Source of the DNA: Dongia rigui
GTDB lineage: Bacteria > Pseudomonadota > Alphaproteobacteria > Dongiales > Dongiaceae
Assembly: GCF_034044635.1 (NCBI RefSeq)
Contig: NZ_JAXCLX010000001.1
Coordinates: forward strand, 1,984,001 to 2,048,000
Direction: 5' to 3'
Length of the DNA stretch: 64,000 nt
Shown in pieces: positions 55,789 through 64,000 of the stretch. The position numbers were made by a program, and so were the translations under genes. The notes below the pieces were generated by a model, which did not search any database, was not told the DNA's origin, and saw nothing but the letters and a program-made list of their open reading frames with translations. Position 1 is the stretch's first letter. Each line of letters starts with the position of its first letter.

Positions 55789-55818
55789 CACTGCACAACC
55801 ACTGCAAACGGAAACACC

Positions 55819-56877
55819 ATGCCCGCACCCCGCCGTATCGCCATCGTATTGTTCAATCTCGGCGGGCCGGATTCGCTGACGGCTGTGCAGCCCTTCCTGT
55901 TCAACCTGTTCAATGACCGCAGCATCATCAATCTGCCGCAGCCCTTTCGCTGGCTTCTGGCCAAGCTGATCTCCTCGCGCCGCACGCCGGTCGCCAGTCA
56001 CGTCTATCAGCAGATGGGCGGACGCTCGCCGATCCTGCCCAATACGGAAGCCCAGGCGGCGGCGCTCGAAGCGTTGCTCACCACCGGTGGCATCGAGGTG
56101 CGCTGCTTCATCGCTATGCGCTATTGGCACCCCTTCACCGAGGCGACCGCACGCGATGTGAAGGCCTGGGGCGCCGATGAGGTGATCCTCCTGCCGCTCT
56201 ATCCGCAATTCTCGACCACGACCACGGCCTCATCCTTGCGGGTCTGGCATGCAACGGCGCGGCAGATCGGCCTCACGGCGCCGCAGCATGCGGTGTGCTG
56301 CTATCCCGACGAGCCTGGCTTCGTCAGCGCGCTCAGCGAGATCACGCGCCAGGCGATGGGCCAAGCCCAAGCGGCGGCACCCGGAGAGACGCCCGCCATC
56401 ATTTTCTCCGCCCATGGCCTGCCGAAGAAGATCGTCGATGCGGGCGATCCCTATGTGGCGCAGGTGGAAGCGACGGTCGCCGCGGTGGCCCAGGAACTGG
56501 CTCTGACGCCGGCGCAATATCAGATCGCCTATCAGAGCCGTGTGGGTCCCTTGGAATGGGTCGGTCCCGCGACCGACAATGTCATTACCGCCGCCGCCAA
56601 GGCCGGCAAGCCTATCATCGTCGTGCCGGTGGCTTTCGTCTCGGAACACTCCGAAACGCTGGTGGAGCTTGATATCGAGTACCGGCACCTTGCGGAAAGC
56701 AACGGCGCGCCGCTCTATCTGCGCGCCCCCACCGTGGCAACGCATCCGGCTTTCATCGCCGGCCTCGTCCGCCTGGTGCAGGATGCGCTGGCGAAGGGCC
56801 AAGCCCTGCAACCCGGCTGCGGCCGAATGGCATGCAAGGGTCAGAGCCAATGCGCCATGACCAAGGCGGGGGCGTGA
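55819..56877 (+). CDS. hemH: Ferrochelatase
   Basis: 352 residues from ATG 55819 (MPAPRRIAIVLFNLGGPD); the frame upstream is the palindromic repeat. It inserts Fe2+ into protoporphyrin IX. Landmarks: LFNLGGPDSLTAVQPFLFN, MRYWHPFTEA, LLPLYPQFSTTTT, the active-site His in FSAHGLPKKIVDAGDPY (H199) and FVSEHSETLVELDIEY. The C-terminus adds GCGRMACKGQSQCAM, three cysteines that, with one upstream, match the [2Fe-2S] cluster type found in some alphaproteobacterial ferrochelatases. hemJ starts two bases after its stop. Confidence 0.96.
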   Translation: MPAPRRIAIVLFNLGGPDSLTAVQPFLFNLFNDRSIINLPQPFRWLLAKLISSRRTPVASHVYQQMGGRSPILPNTEAQAAALEALLTTGGIEVRCFIAMRYWHPFTEATARDVKAWGADEVILLPLYPQFSTTTTASSLRVWHATARQIGLTAPQHAVCCYPDEPGFVSALSEITRQAMGQAQAAAPGETPAIIFSAHGLPKKIVDAGDPYVAQVEATVAAVAQELALTPAQYQIAYQSRVGPLEWVGPATDNVITAAAKAGKPIIVVPVAFVSEHSETLVELDIEYRHLAESNGAPLYLRAPTVATHPAFIAGLVRLVQDALAKGQALQPGCGRMACKGQSQCAMTKAGA

Positions 56878-56879
56878 CC

Positions 56880-57308
56880 ATGGACCTCTATCTCTGGCTG
56901 AAAGCGCTTCATGTCATCGCCGTCATCGCCTGGATGGCGGGCATGCTCTATCTGCCGCGGCTTTACGTCTATCACTGCAAGGCCAAATCCGGTTCGGAGA
57001 TGAGCGAGACGTTCAAGGTGATGGAGCGGCGGCTCCTGCGCGCCATCATCAACCCGGCGATGATCGCATCCTGGATCTTCGGCCTGTCCCTCGCCTGGAT
57101 GGGCGATTGGTGGGGCGCCGGCTGGTTTCACGGCAAGCTCGCCCTCCTTTTTGGCATGCAACTGATCCATGCCGGTTACGCGCGCTGGCGCCGTGCCTTT
57201 GCCAATGACGCCAACACCCATGATGAGAAATTTTTCCGCATCATGAACGAGGTGCCGACGCTGCTGATGATCGGCATCGTCATCCTGGTAATCGTAAAGC
57301 CGTTCTGA
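56880..57308 (+). CDS. hemJ: Protoporphyrinogen IX oxidase HemJ
   Basis: 142 residues, four hydrophobic spans: LYLWLKALHVIAVIAWMAGM, then YLPRLYVYHCKAKSG, INPAMIASWIFGLSLAWMG and LLMIGIVILVIVKPF. The conserved His (H11) and the FHGKLALLFGMQLIHAGY phrase fit HemJ. It oxidises protoporphyrinogen IX to protoporphyrin IX, the substrate of HemH, encoded immediately upstream. Two-base gap; one operon with hemH. Confidence 0.93.
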   Translation: MDLYLWLKALHVIAVIAWMAGMLYLPRLYVYHCKAKSGSEMSETFKVMERRLLRAIINPAMIASWIFGLSLAWMGDWWGAGWFHGKLALLFGMQLIHAGYARWRRAFANDANTHDEKFFRIMNEVPTLLMIGIVILVIVKPF

Positions 57309-57347
57309 CCCAAAGCGGTATTGGTCGCGCTGTCATCGCCCTTGGTT

Positions 57348-57363
57348 TGTGACCCCAGTCACA
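57348..57363 (+). promoter_or_regulatory. CRP-like box with possible class II promoter, upstream of the O-methyltransferase
   Basis: TGTGACCCCAGTCACA matches the pattern TGTGA-N6-TCACA exactly. A possible -10 is CATGAT at 57385-57390; a start near 57397 would put the box centre at -41.5, the class II position. It lies 72 bases before the ATG at 57436. Inference from pattern only. Confidence 0.55.
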
Positions 57364-57435
57364 ACCGGGCCGACAATTCCTTGCCATGATCCCCCTGCGG
57401 CGCGAGACACGCGGCCAACAAATGGGGACGGACCC

Positions 57436-58485
57436 ATGGACAAGGATGTCATGATGACCAAGAACCTCACACCCGCCCGCCTGCTCGATATCGGCTTCGG
57501 CTTCGCCCCGGCCCAGACCCTCCTTACTGCGACGGCGCTCGGCCTTTTCACCAAGCTCGGCGATCAGGCGATGACCGCCAAGGAGCTCGGCGACAGACTG
57601 GGCCTGCATCCGGCCGACCGTGCACGCAGCGATTTCTTCGATGCCTTGGTGTCGCTGCAGATCCTGGAGCGGCAGGGGAATGGTGCCAAGGCACTCTATC
57701 GCAACACGCCCGAAAGCGGACTCTTCCTCGACAAGGCGAAGCCGTCTTATGTCGGCGGCATTCTGGAAATGTCGCAGGCGCGGCTCTTCCCCTTCTGGGC
57801 GGATCTGAAGACAGCGCTCCTCACCGGGCGGCCGCAGAACGAGATCAAGCATAACGGCAAGCCCCTCTTCGAAGAGCTTTACGCCGATCCGGCGCGGCTC
57901 GAGCAGTTCATGCGCGCGATGGCCGGCATCAGCCGCGGCAATTTCCAATCCTTCGTCGACCAGTTCGATTTCGCGCCCTACCAGACCTATTGCGATGTGG
58001 GTGGTGCGACCGGCCTGCTGGCCGGCATGGTGGCACGCGCCAAGCCGCACCTCACCGTCGCCACCTATGATCTGCCGGTGGTGGCGCCGATCGCGACGCG
58101 GGCGCTCGACGATCAGGGTCTCGGCGGCAAGGTCCAGGTTCTCGCCGGCGATTTCCTCAAGGAGAAACTCCCGCGGGCCGACGTCATCAGCATGGGCATG
58201 ATCCTCCATGACTGGAACATGGAGGGGAAGATGCACCTCATCCGCGCCGCCTATGACGCCTTGCCTGAGGGTGGCGCCTTCGTCGTCATCGAACACATGA
58301 TCGACAACGAGCGGCGCACCAACAGCTTCGGGTTGATGATCTCGCTCAACATGCTGATCGAGTTCGGCGACGCCTTCGACTACACCGCGGCCGAGTTCGA
58401 AGGTTGGTGCCGCGAAGTGGGGTTCACTCGCTTCCAGACCATCCCGCTCACCCCCGTGGCCAGCGCGGCCGTCGCCTACAAGTAA
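57436..58485 (+). CDS. Class I SAM-dependent O-methyltransferase (plant-type family 2)
   Basis: 349 residues from ATG 57436; ATG 57451 or 57454 are alternatives. An N-terminal winged-helix dimerisation domain (LFTKLGDQAMTAKELGDRLG) is followed by the Rossmann domain with the SAM site YCDVGGATGLLAGMVA and ATYDLPVV. The catalytic His is in MILHDWNMEGK. Family members methylate hydroxyls of aromatic or tetrapyrrole compounds. It stands next to hemJ, but a direct role in heme metabolism is not shown. Confidence 0.88.
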   Translation: MDKDVMMTKNLTPARLLDIGFGFAPAQTLLTATALGLFTKLGDQAMTAKELGDRLGLHPADRARSDFFDALVSLQILERQGNGAKALYRNTPESGLFLDKAKPSYVGGILEMSQARLFPFWADLKTALLTGRPQNEIKHNGKPLFEELYADPARLEQFMRAMAGISRGNFQSFVDQFDFAPYQTYCDVGGATGLLAGMVARAKPHLTVATYDLPVVAPIATRALDDQGLGGKVQVLAGDFLKEKLPRADVISMGMILHDWNMEGKMHLIRAAYDALPEGGAFVVIEHMIDNERRTNSFGLMISLNMLIEFGDAFDYTAAEFEGWCREVGFTRFQTIPLTPVASAAVAYK

Positions 58486-58819
58486 GTTCAACCGGTCGGT
58501 CAATATTATGGGGCGGGTGGCGCATGCGACGTCATCCGCCCCATGAATTTAAGGTCATTTGACTTCCAGACCGGATTCCGGTAGGGGTTTTGTTAAGGGT
58601 TCTGGGTCTAACCATTCGGTTGCGACCGGCCCTTGTCTTCCAAGCACCTCCGCTCCCATATCATGTTGGCCGGCCCGGGAAACGAAACGGGCAAAGACGT
58701 GGCGTAAGGGCGGCTTCATGGGCCGAAGATCAATTCCCGGCGCTGCCGTATTCAAGCCTTTTCCCGTCATCGAAAAGCCCGACCGACCCGGTCCCACACT
58801 CCACACATCCAGAAAATAA
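58486..58819. other. 334-base region between O-methyltransferase gene and rho
   Basis: It holds a long-loop hairpin ATGGGGCGG (58508-58516) with CCGCCCCAT (58536-58544), a possible terminator for the methyltransferase gene without a U run. The rest should contain the rho promoter and leader. I see no gene; an open frame on the minus strand is the complement of this leader and the start of rho and is not coding-like. Confidence 0.5.
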
Positions 58820-60181
58820 ATGAATTTACAAGAACTTAAGCGTAAGTCCCCAGCCGAACTCCTGGAGTTCGCCGAGAGCCTGCAGATCGAAAACGCCAAT
58901 TCGCTCAGGCGCCAGGACATGCTGTTCGCGATCCTCAAGCAGCTCGCCGACAACGACACGGCGATCTTTGGCGCGGGCGTGCTCGAAATCCTGCAGGACG
59001 GCTTCGGCTTCCTGCGGTCGCCCGAGGCAAACTATCTGCCCGGCCCCGACGACATCTATTGCTCGCCCTCCCAGGTGCGCCGCTTCGGTCTTCGGACCGG
59101 CGACACGGTCGAAGGGCAGATCCGCGGCCCCAAGGATGGCGAGCGGTATTTCGCCCTCCTCAAGGTCAACACGATCAATTTCGAGGATCCGGACAAGATC
59201 CGCCACCGCATCAACTTCGACAACCTGACGCCGCTCTATCCGGACGAAAAGCTGAAGATGGAGCTGGAGGGCAAGGGCGACGACAAGATGCCCGAGCCAG
59301 AGGCGCTGCCGAAGGCCGAGGCCGCCCGCACCGTCGAGATGAGCCGCCGTGCCCTCAAAGCGCGCGAGAGCAAGGATCTCAACAAGGTCGACATCACCGG
59401 CCGCGTCGTCGATCTCATCTGCCCGATCGGCAAGGGCCAGCGCGCCCTGGTGGTCGCCCCGCCGCGCACGGGTAAGACCGTGATGCTGCAGAACATCGCC
59501 AATTCGATCGCCACCAACCACCCGGAAGCCTATCTGATCGTGCTGCTCATCGACGAGCGCCCCGAAGAAGTGACCGACATGTCCCGCTCGGTGAAGGGCG
59601 AGGTCGTCTCCTCGACCTTCGACGAGCCGGCAGCCCGTCACGTCCAGGTCGCCGAAATGGTGATCGAGAAGGCCAAGCGTCTGGTCGAGCACAAGCGCGA
59701 CGTCATCATCCTCCTCGATTCAATCACGCGTCTTGCGCGCGCCTACAACACCGTCGTGCCATCGTCGGGCAAGGTGCTGACCGGCGGTGTCGATGCCAAC
59801 GCGCTGCAGCGCCCCAAGCGCTTCTTCGGTGCCGCACGTAACATCGAGGAAGGCGGCAGCTTGACCATCATCGCCACGGCGCTGATCGATACCGGCAGCC
59901 GCATGGACGAAGTCATCTTCGAAGAGTTCAAGGGCACCGGTAACTCGGAAATCATCCTCGACCGCAAGCTCTCGGACAAGCGCACCTTCCCGTCTATCGA
60001 CATCACCAAATCGGGCACGCGCAAGGAAGAGCTGCTGGTCGACCGCGCGACGCTGTCCAAGATGTGGGTCCTGCGCCGCATCCTGATGCCGATGGGCGTC
60101 ACCGACGCGATGGAGTTCCTGCTCGACAAGTTGAAGCATTCCAAGACGAATGCCGACTTCTTCCAGTCGATGAACCAGTAG
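58820..60181 (+). CDS. rho: Transcription termination factor Rho
   Basis: 453 residues. Rho_N helical domain ([20 protein letters not shown]), cold-shock-type RNA-binding domain ([20 protein letters not shown]), and RecA-like ATPase with Walker [12 protein letters not shown] (around residue 215), Walker B-like [17 protein letters not shown] and [12 protein letters not shown]. The hexamer terminates transcription. A strong terminator follows, 4 bases past the stop. Confidence 0.98.
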   Translation: MNLQELKRKSPAELLEFAESLQIENANSLRRQDMLFAILKQLADNDTAIFGAGVLEILQDGFGFLRSPEANYLPGPDDIYCSPSQVRRFGLRTGDTVEGQIRGPKDGERYFALLKVNTINFEDPDKIRHRINFDNLTPLYPDEKLKMELEGKGDDKMPEPEALPKAEAARTVEMSRRALKARESKDLNKVDITGRVVDLICPIGKGQRALVVAPPRTGKTVMLQNIANSIATNHPEAYLIVLLIDERPEEVTDMSRSVKGEVVSSTFDEPAARHVQVAEMVIEKAKRLVEHKRDVIILLDSITRLARAYNTVVPSSGKVLTGGVDANALQRPKRFFGAARNIEEGGSLTIIATALIDTGSRMDEVIFEEFKGTGNSEIILDRKLSDKRTFPSIDITKSGTRKEELLVDRATLSKMWVLRRILMPMGVTDAMEFLLDKLKHSKTNADFFQSMNQ

Positions 60182-60185
60182 AGAC

Positions 60186-60214
60186 AAGGGCCGGTGGAAT
60201 TTTCACCGGCCCTT
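60186..60214 (+). terminator. Intrinsic terminator of rho
   Basis: Eleven-base arms AAGGGCCGGTG and CACCGGCCCTT around GAATTTT, followed by CTTCTTT. Confidence 0.92.
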
Positions 60215-60418
60215 CTTCTTTGGTGGCTGCACCAACTTCGTGTAGGTCGCCGCTTGCCGAGCCACATCTTGTTGTATGTCGCGGCCTTATCCTGCCGTCT
60301 TCGCGCGGCTTGCGAAGAAAACGCCGCCGCTTTAACACATGTTAAACCATATGCCCCGATAGTTTAGGCCATGGATCAAGGGGAAGTTGATCCATAACCT
60401 CTCTGGGGAACTCATCTC

Positions 60419-60934
60419 ATGGCGCTGGGTCGTGCCGCTATCATCGCTGCATTTATCCTCCTTGCCGGTCTGCCGCCGGCAGCGGCGGTAGAGCCATTGC
60501 CGGCGCCCACCGGACCCGTGGTCCTGGTGCTGGAGGGCACGCTCGATGCGCACAACACGATCGACGGCAAGGCCGCCTTCGACATGGCAATGTTGCAGGC
60601 ACTGCCCAAAACCGCATTCAACACGACCACTATCTGGACCGATGGCTTGCAGACCTTCGAGGGCGTGAAGATTGCCGATCTCATGGCACGGCTGGGCGCC
60701 AAGCCGGCCGAGTTCAACGCGCTCGCCACCAATGATTACGAGATGAGCTTTCCGGCCAGTGATGCGCTGGACCACGGCGCCATCATCGCCTATGCGCAGA
60801 ATGGCGCCGCCATTCCACTCGATAACAAAGGCCCGCTCTGGATCGTCTATCCATACGATCAGGATGCCGAGCTCGCCAATGACCGCTATTTGAGCCAGTC
60901 GGTGTGGAGCCTCGACCATATGACGCTGTATTGA
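60419..60934 (+). CDS. Small periplasmic sulfite-oxidase-fold (molybdopterin-binding-like) protein without cysteine
   Basis: 171 residues. A signal peptide of about 22 residues ([23 protein letters not shown]). The mature part resembles the oxidoreductase molybdopterin-binding (SUOX) domain in its small COG3915-like form: [31 protein letters not shown] and [15 protein letters not shown], ending [11 protein letters not shown]. It has no cysteine at all, so the molybdenum-coordinating Cys of true SUOX enzymes is absent. It probably binds a ligand and does not catalyse. Two bases before a membrane sensor kinase gene, it may be its periplasmic input. Confidence 0.7.
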   Translation: MALGRAAIIAAFILLAGLPPAAAVEPLPAPTGPVVLVLEGTLDAHNTIDGKAAFDMAMLQALPKTAFNTTTIWTDGLQTFEGVKIADLMARLGAKPAEFNALATNDYEMSFPASDALDHGAIIAYAQNGAAIPLDNKGPLWIVYPYDQDAELANDRYLSQSVWSLDHMTLY

Positions 60935-60936
60935 GC

Positions 60937-62355
60937 ATGCCGGCCTCCAGCACATTGACGCCAGCCGTCTGGAAACGCGCGATCACTGTGGTCTTCGCCG
61001 TGCTGGTGTGCGGCTTGCTGCTGGCACTGCTGATACTGCGTGACGACGTCTCACAGCATTTCGACCGCATGCGCCGCGCCACCGCCGGTGCTCTTATTTG
61101 GAACACCGCGCAATTCGAAGTCGACGCGGCCCGCTTTGGCACCAGCTTTGCCACCATGCATGGCGCCGATCCCGCCTTGCTGCCGCCCGATGTGCTGCGC
61201 CGCTGGCGCGCTTTGCAGGCGCGCTATCAGGTGCTTATCGCCGGCGTCGTCCATGAAAGCCTCGTCGCCAACCCCAATACCGCTGCCATGCTGCCGGCTC
61301 TCGGCGCTGATCTCGGCCAGTTGCGCGACCTGCTGGAAGGGCCAAACGCGCGCCCGCTCGAACAATACGACACCATCGTCGCCCTCACCGCCGCACTGCA
61401 GGTGAAGGCCCATCGCCTGGCGGTGCTCACGACGACAGGTGCCGCGACCAAGGACGAGCAGGCGCGTGAATCGCTGGCGGCCCTCATCGACCGGCTGTCG
61501 CTGGTGCGCTTCGCCCTCGGCATCGTTCTCGCCATGGGTATGATCGTGCTGTTCCTGCAGCAGCGTCGCTTGAAGCGCCTGGCCAAGGAATTGGTGCGGG
61601 CGAAATTCCAGGCCGAGGACGCCAACCGCGCCAAGACCGATTTCCTGGCGCATATGAGCCACGAATTCAGGACACCGCTCAATGCCATCATCGGCTTTTC
61701 CGATTTGATGAAGGCCGAGATCTTCGGCCCGGTGACGCCGCCGCGCTACAAGGATTATGTCGGCGACATATCCGATGCCGGCACACATCTCCTCGGCCTC
61801 ATCGACAAGGTGCTGGATGTCGCCAAGATCGAAGCCGGCAAGGTCGAGCCACGCCCGCAGCCGATCGACATTCCCGACCTTCTCAAGACCTGCGCCGATC
61901 TCATCCAGCAGCCGCTGGATGCGCGCCAGTTGACGCTGAGCATGCAATTGCCCCCGGAGCTGCCACCCGTCGTCGCCGACCCGCAGCATCTCAGGCAGAT
62001 CATGCTGAACCTGCTCAGCAATGCCGTGAAGTTCACCCTGGCCGGCGGCGAGGTCAGCATCGGCGCCACGCGTATTGCCGCCAATGACCACGCGAAAAAC
62101 GGCGCGGCGCCGGGCATCGAGATCTGGGTCAAGGACAACGGCATCGGCATCGCCGCCGCCGATATCGCCAAGGCCCTGTCGCCTTTCGGCCAGGTCCGCA
62201 CCAATGCCACCACCGCTCAGCAGGGAACGGGCCTCGGCCTCCCCATCACCAAATCTCTGACCGAGCTCAATGGCGGGCGATTCGAAATCGAAAGCGCCCT
62301 CGGCAAAGGCACGAAGGTCAGCATCCACTTCCCAGCTGGCAAGCTCGCCGCCTAA
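60937..62355 (+). CDS. Membrane sensor histidine kinase paired with the sulfite-oxidase-fold protein
   Basis: 472 residues from ATG 60937, two bases after the preceding stop. TM1 [20 protein letters not shown], a periplasmic loop of ~150 residues, TM2 [20 protein letters not shown], then HisKA with H242 in [19 protein letters not shown] and HATPase_c (N-box [38 protein letters not shown]). No response regulator next to it. Translational coupling suggests the SUOX-fold protein supplies a periplasmic signal to it. Confidence 0.9.
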   Translation: MPASSTLTPAVWKRAITVVFAVLVCGLLLALLILRDDVSQHFDRMRRATAGALIWNTAQFEVDAARFGTSFATMHGADPALLPPDVLRRWRALQARYQVLIAGVVHESLVANPNTAAMLPALGADLGQLRDLLEGPNARPLEQYDTIVALTAALQVKAHRLAVLTTTGAATKDEQARESLAALIDRLSLVRFALGIVLAMGMIVLFLQQRRLKRLAKELVRAKFQAEDANRAKTDFLAHMSHEFRTPLNAIIGFSDLMKAEIFGPVTPPRYKDYVGDISDAGTHLLGLIDKVLDVAKIEAGKVEPRPQPIDIPDLLKTCADLIQQPLDARQLTLSMQLPPELPPVVADPQHLRQIMLNLLSNAVKFTLAGGEVSIGATRIAANDHAKNGAAPGIEIWVKDNGIGIAAADIAKALSPFGQVRTNATTAQQGTGLGLPITKSLTELNGGRFEIESALGKGTKVSIHFPAGKLAA

Positions 62356-62398
62356 TCCACGATTTCCAGCGGAGGCGCTTGTCGCCGTGTCCTGAAGC

Positions 62399-63388
62399 TT
62401 AGGGCAGCAGGATGACCGAGCCGGTGGTCTTGCGTGCCTCAAGATCGCTCTGTGCCTGCGCCGCGTCCTTCAAGGCATAGGTGTGGCCGATATTGATCTT
62501 GACCGTCCCCTTCGAGACGACATCGATCAGCGCATTGGCGGAAAGCTCGAGATCGGCGCGGGTCGCGGTATAGGCCATCAGCGTCGGGCGCGTCAGGAAC
62601 AGCGATCCCTTCTGCGACAGCAGCAAGGGTTCGATCGCAGGGACCGGGCCCGAGGCATTGCCGAAGGTCACCAGATAGCCGCGCGGCCGCAGGCAGTCCA
62701 TCGATGGGATGCAGGTATCCTTGCCGACGCCGTCATAGACGACATGGACACCCTTGCCATCGGTCAGCTCTTTGACGCGCTTCACCCAATCCTCGGCGCG
62801 ATAGTCGATCACGTGATCCGCGCCGAGCGATTTTACGATGGCGCATTTCTCCTTGCCGCCAGCGGTCCCGATGACGGTGGCGCCCAGCGCTTTCAGCCAT
62901 TGCACGGCGATCGACCCAACCCCACCCGCCGCCGCGTGGAACAGCACCAGATCGCCGGGTTTCACCGTATAGGTGCGGCGAATGAGATATTCGACCGTCA
63001 TGCCCTGCAGCATCATGGCGGCGGCGGTGTTGAAATCGATGCTGTCCGGAATCTTCACCAGCTTATCGGCCGGATAATTGCGCCATTCGGCATAAGAACC
63101 CAAAGGGGCCGCGCAATAGGCGACGCGGTCGCCGACCTTCAGGCTGGTCACGCCGGCGCCAAGCGCTTCGACCACGCCAGCGCCTTCGAGGCCGATCCCT
63201 GAAGGAAGCGGCACGGGATAGAGCCCGCCGCGGTGATACGTATCAATGAAATTGAGACCGCAGGCCTTGTTGCGCAGCGTCACTTCGCCGGCACCCGGTG
63301 CCGCCAGCGGTACCGTCTCCCATTTCAACACCTCCGGCCCGCCGGTCTGATGAAAGCGGATGGCATGGGTCTCGGTGGGAATGGTCAT
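62399..63388 (-). CDS. NADPH:quinone oxidoreductase (MDR superfamily)
   Basis: 329 residues from ATG 63388, with GGAG seven bases upstream. GroES-like domain (LRNKACGLNFIDTYHRGGLY, then PSGIGLEGAGVVEALGAG) and Rossmann domain with FHAAAGGVGSIAVQWLKALG. DHVIDYRAEDWVKRV and VYDGVGKDTCIPSMDCL are typical of QorA-like enzymes. It reduces quinones with NADPH. The gene is isolated; ribB is on the same strand upstream, with a palindromic repeat between. Confidence 0.92.
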   Translation of the reverse strand: MTIPTETHAIRFHQTGGPEVLKWETVPLAAPGAGEVTLRNKACGLNFIDTYHRGGLYPVPLPSGIGLEGAGVVEALGAGVTSLKVGDRVAYCAAPLGSYAEWRNYPADKLVKIPDSIDFNTAAAMMLQGMTVEYLIRRTYTVKPGDLVLFHAAAGGVGSIAVQWLKALGATVIGTAGGKEKCAIVKSLGADHVIDYRAEDWVKRVKELTDGKGVHVVYDGVGKDTCIPSMDCLRPRGYLVTFGNASGPVPAIEPLLLSQKGSLFLTRPTLMAYTATRADLELSANALIDVVSKGTVKINIGHTYALKDAAQAQSDLEARKTTGSVILLP

Positions 63389-63451
63389 GGCGTGGCTCCA
63401 GGAGAAGGGATGAATTGGTCGGAGCATAACGGCCCGACCCTCAATAAGAAA

Positions 63452-63580
63452 ACCCTCTCCCCAACGTGGGAGAGGGTGCGAGGCGAAGCCGAGCGGGTGA
63501 GGGGGTGGATCGACCGGATGTGTTGCCGACAGCCCCCTCTCCCCGACCCTCCCCCACCGTCGGTGGGCGGGGGGAGGGAG
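63452..63580. repeat. C-run/G-run palindromic repeat between ribB and qor-like gene
   Basis: ACCCTCTCCCCAACGTGGGA with GAGGGTGCGAGG at the left; CCCCCTCTCCCCGACCCTCC and CGTCGGTGGGCGGGGGGAGG at the right, around about 60 bases. Confidence 0.85.
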
Positions 63581-63610
63581 CTCGAGAGCTGTTTTGCTAG
63601 AACGCGGTTG

Positions 63611-64000
63611 TTACGCCGCTTTGGCCAGCAGGCTCTGGCGATAGGCGACGATGTCTTCGATGGTGAGAACCGGGAAGCCGTTGCGGCGGCCATAGGCCTT
63701 CGCCTGGCGGCCGCGCAGCATTTCGCCCTCACGGGTCATCAGTTCGCAGAGCACCGCCGATGAACCGAGGCCCGCCAGCTGGGCGAGATCGACCGAACCC
63801 TCGGTATGACCGCGGCGGGTCAGCACACCGCCGGGGCTGGCGCGAAGGGGGAACATGTGGCCGGGGCTGACGATGTCGCTGGCCTTGGCAGTGGGGGCGA
63901 TGGCCGCGCGCACCGTGGTCAGGCGATCCGCCGCGGAAACACCCGTGGTGACGCCGTGCCGCGCTTCGATCGAGACGGTGAAGGGTGTGCCAAAGCGGCT
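63611..64000 (-). CDS. ribB: 3,4-dihydroxy-2-butanone 4-phosphate synthase, C-terminal part (cut by window end)
   Basis: The frame is open to base 64000; 129 residues of the C-terminal end are present. It converts ribulose 5-phosphate to the four-carbon precursor of riboflavin. Family landmarks are [40 protein letters not shown] and [20 protein letters not shown], which carry the acid/base His and Arg of the active site. The protein ends just after the domain ([10 protein letters not shown]), so this is not a RibBA fusion with GTP cyclohydrolase II. Confidence 0.9.
   Translation of the reverse strand, partial: SRFGTPFTVSIEARHGVTTGVSAADRLTTVRAAIAPTAKASDIVSPGHMFPLRASPGGVLTRRGHTEGSVDLAQLAGLGSSAVLCELMTREGEMLRGRQAKAYGRRNGFPVLTIEDIVAYRQSLLAKAA

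Noticed and set aside
55582-55818. Longer start for ferrochelatase
   Set aside because: The extension translates the end of the preceding gene and a palindromic repeat; the family N-terminus is at 55819. Unlike trmE, here the repeat is outside the coding region.
58555-58959. Minus-strand open frame of about 134 codons before rho
   Set aside because: It covers the rho leader and the antisense of the rho start; no ribosome site or domain.

Overview
The window is a stretch of a high-GC alphaproteobacterial chromosome, most like Rhodospirillales. The evidence is the alphaproteobacterial gene order trmE-mnmG-rsmG-parA-parB with parS sites inside it, the order DUF3576-leuS-lptE-holA, a his cluster next to hslVU, a bactofilin, HisKA kinases with PleC/DivJ-like H-boxes, paired porins and an RpoH-type promoter. 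No IS element, prophage, CRISPR array, tRNA or rRNA gene was seen. The two complete parS sites place the window fairly close to the replication origin, but oriC itself was not found.

Layout. 1-8 kb: end of methylmalonyl-CoA mutase, a small periplasmic EF-hand protein and a membrane-anchored coiled-coil protein of about 1,990 residues. 8-10.5 kb: kbl-tdh threonine degradation operon. 10.5-16 kb (minus strand): two small conserved proteins, rsmB, a soluble GAF-PAS histidine kinase, an alpha/beta hydrolase and an isochorismatase-family hydrolase, with a divergent GlxA-type regulator. 17-23.5 kb: hslVU, then hisB-hisH-GNAT-hisA-hisF-hisE. 23.5-37 kb: lipoprotein, bactofilin, EI24 membrane protein, PfkB kinase, typA, a MocR regulator divergent from a cupin and an AhpD-like protein, two porins around a PLP homeostasis protein, and a sulfotransferase. 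36.5-41.5 kb: DUF3576 lipoprotein, leuS, lptE, holA. 41.7-44.5 kb: HxlR-type regulator divergent from an acyl-CoA-dehydrogenase-like flavoprotein, then a secreted nuclease. 44.7-51.4 kb (minus): parB, parA, rsmG, mnmG, trmE, a [2Fe-2S] ferredoxin and DUF6489. 51.5-64 kb: PAS protein, HxlR regulator with a perfect operator-like palindrome, MDR oxidoreductase, YyaL-type protein, hemH-hemJ, an O-methyltransferase behind a CRP-like site, rho, a periplasmic sulfite-oxidase-fold protein paired with a membrane histidine kinase, a quinone oxidoreductase, and the end of ribB.

The most unusual layer is repetitive. About a dozen copies of a C-run/G-run palindromic element (roughly 70-135 bp) lie between genes, several of them splitting otherwise tight operons (hisA/hisF, lptE/holA, parA/parB, rsmG/mnmG). 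One copy lies inside trmE in an open frame and appears to add about 40 residues to the protein. A second element, with two 32-bp arms that each fold into their own hairpin, occurs twice (17.2 kb and 37.1 kb). In the diverged copy both arms keep their hairpins although their sequences differ.

Other points of interest are the giant coiled-coil protein with exact 116-residue repeats, a cysteine-free sulfite-oxidase-fold protein almost fused to a sensor kinase, a 24-residue membrane peptide gene, and candidate regulatory sites (HxlR palindrome, CRP box, RpoH promoter). All functional assignments come from reading sequence and motifs; no database search was run.
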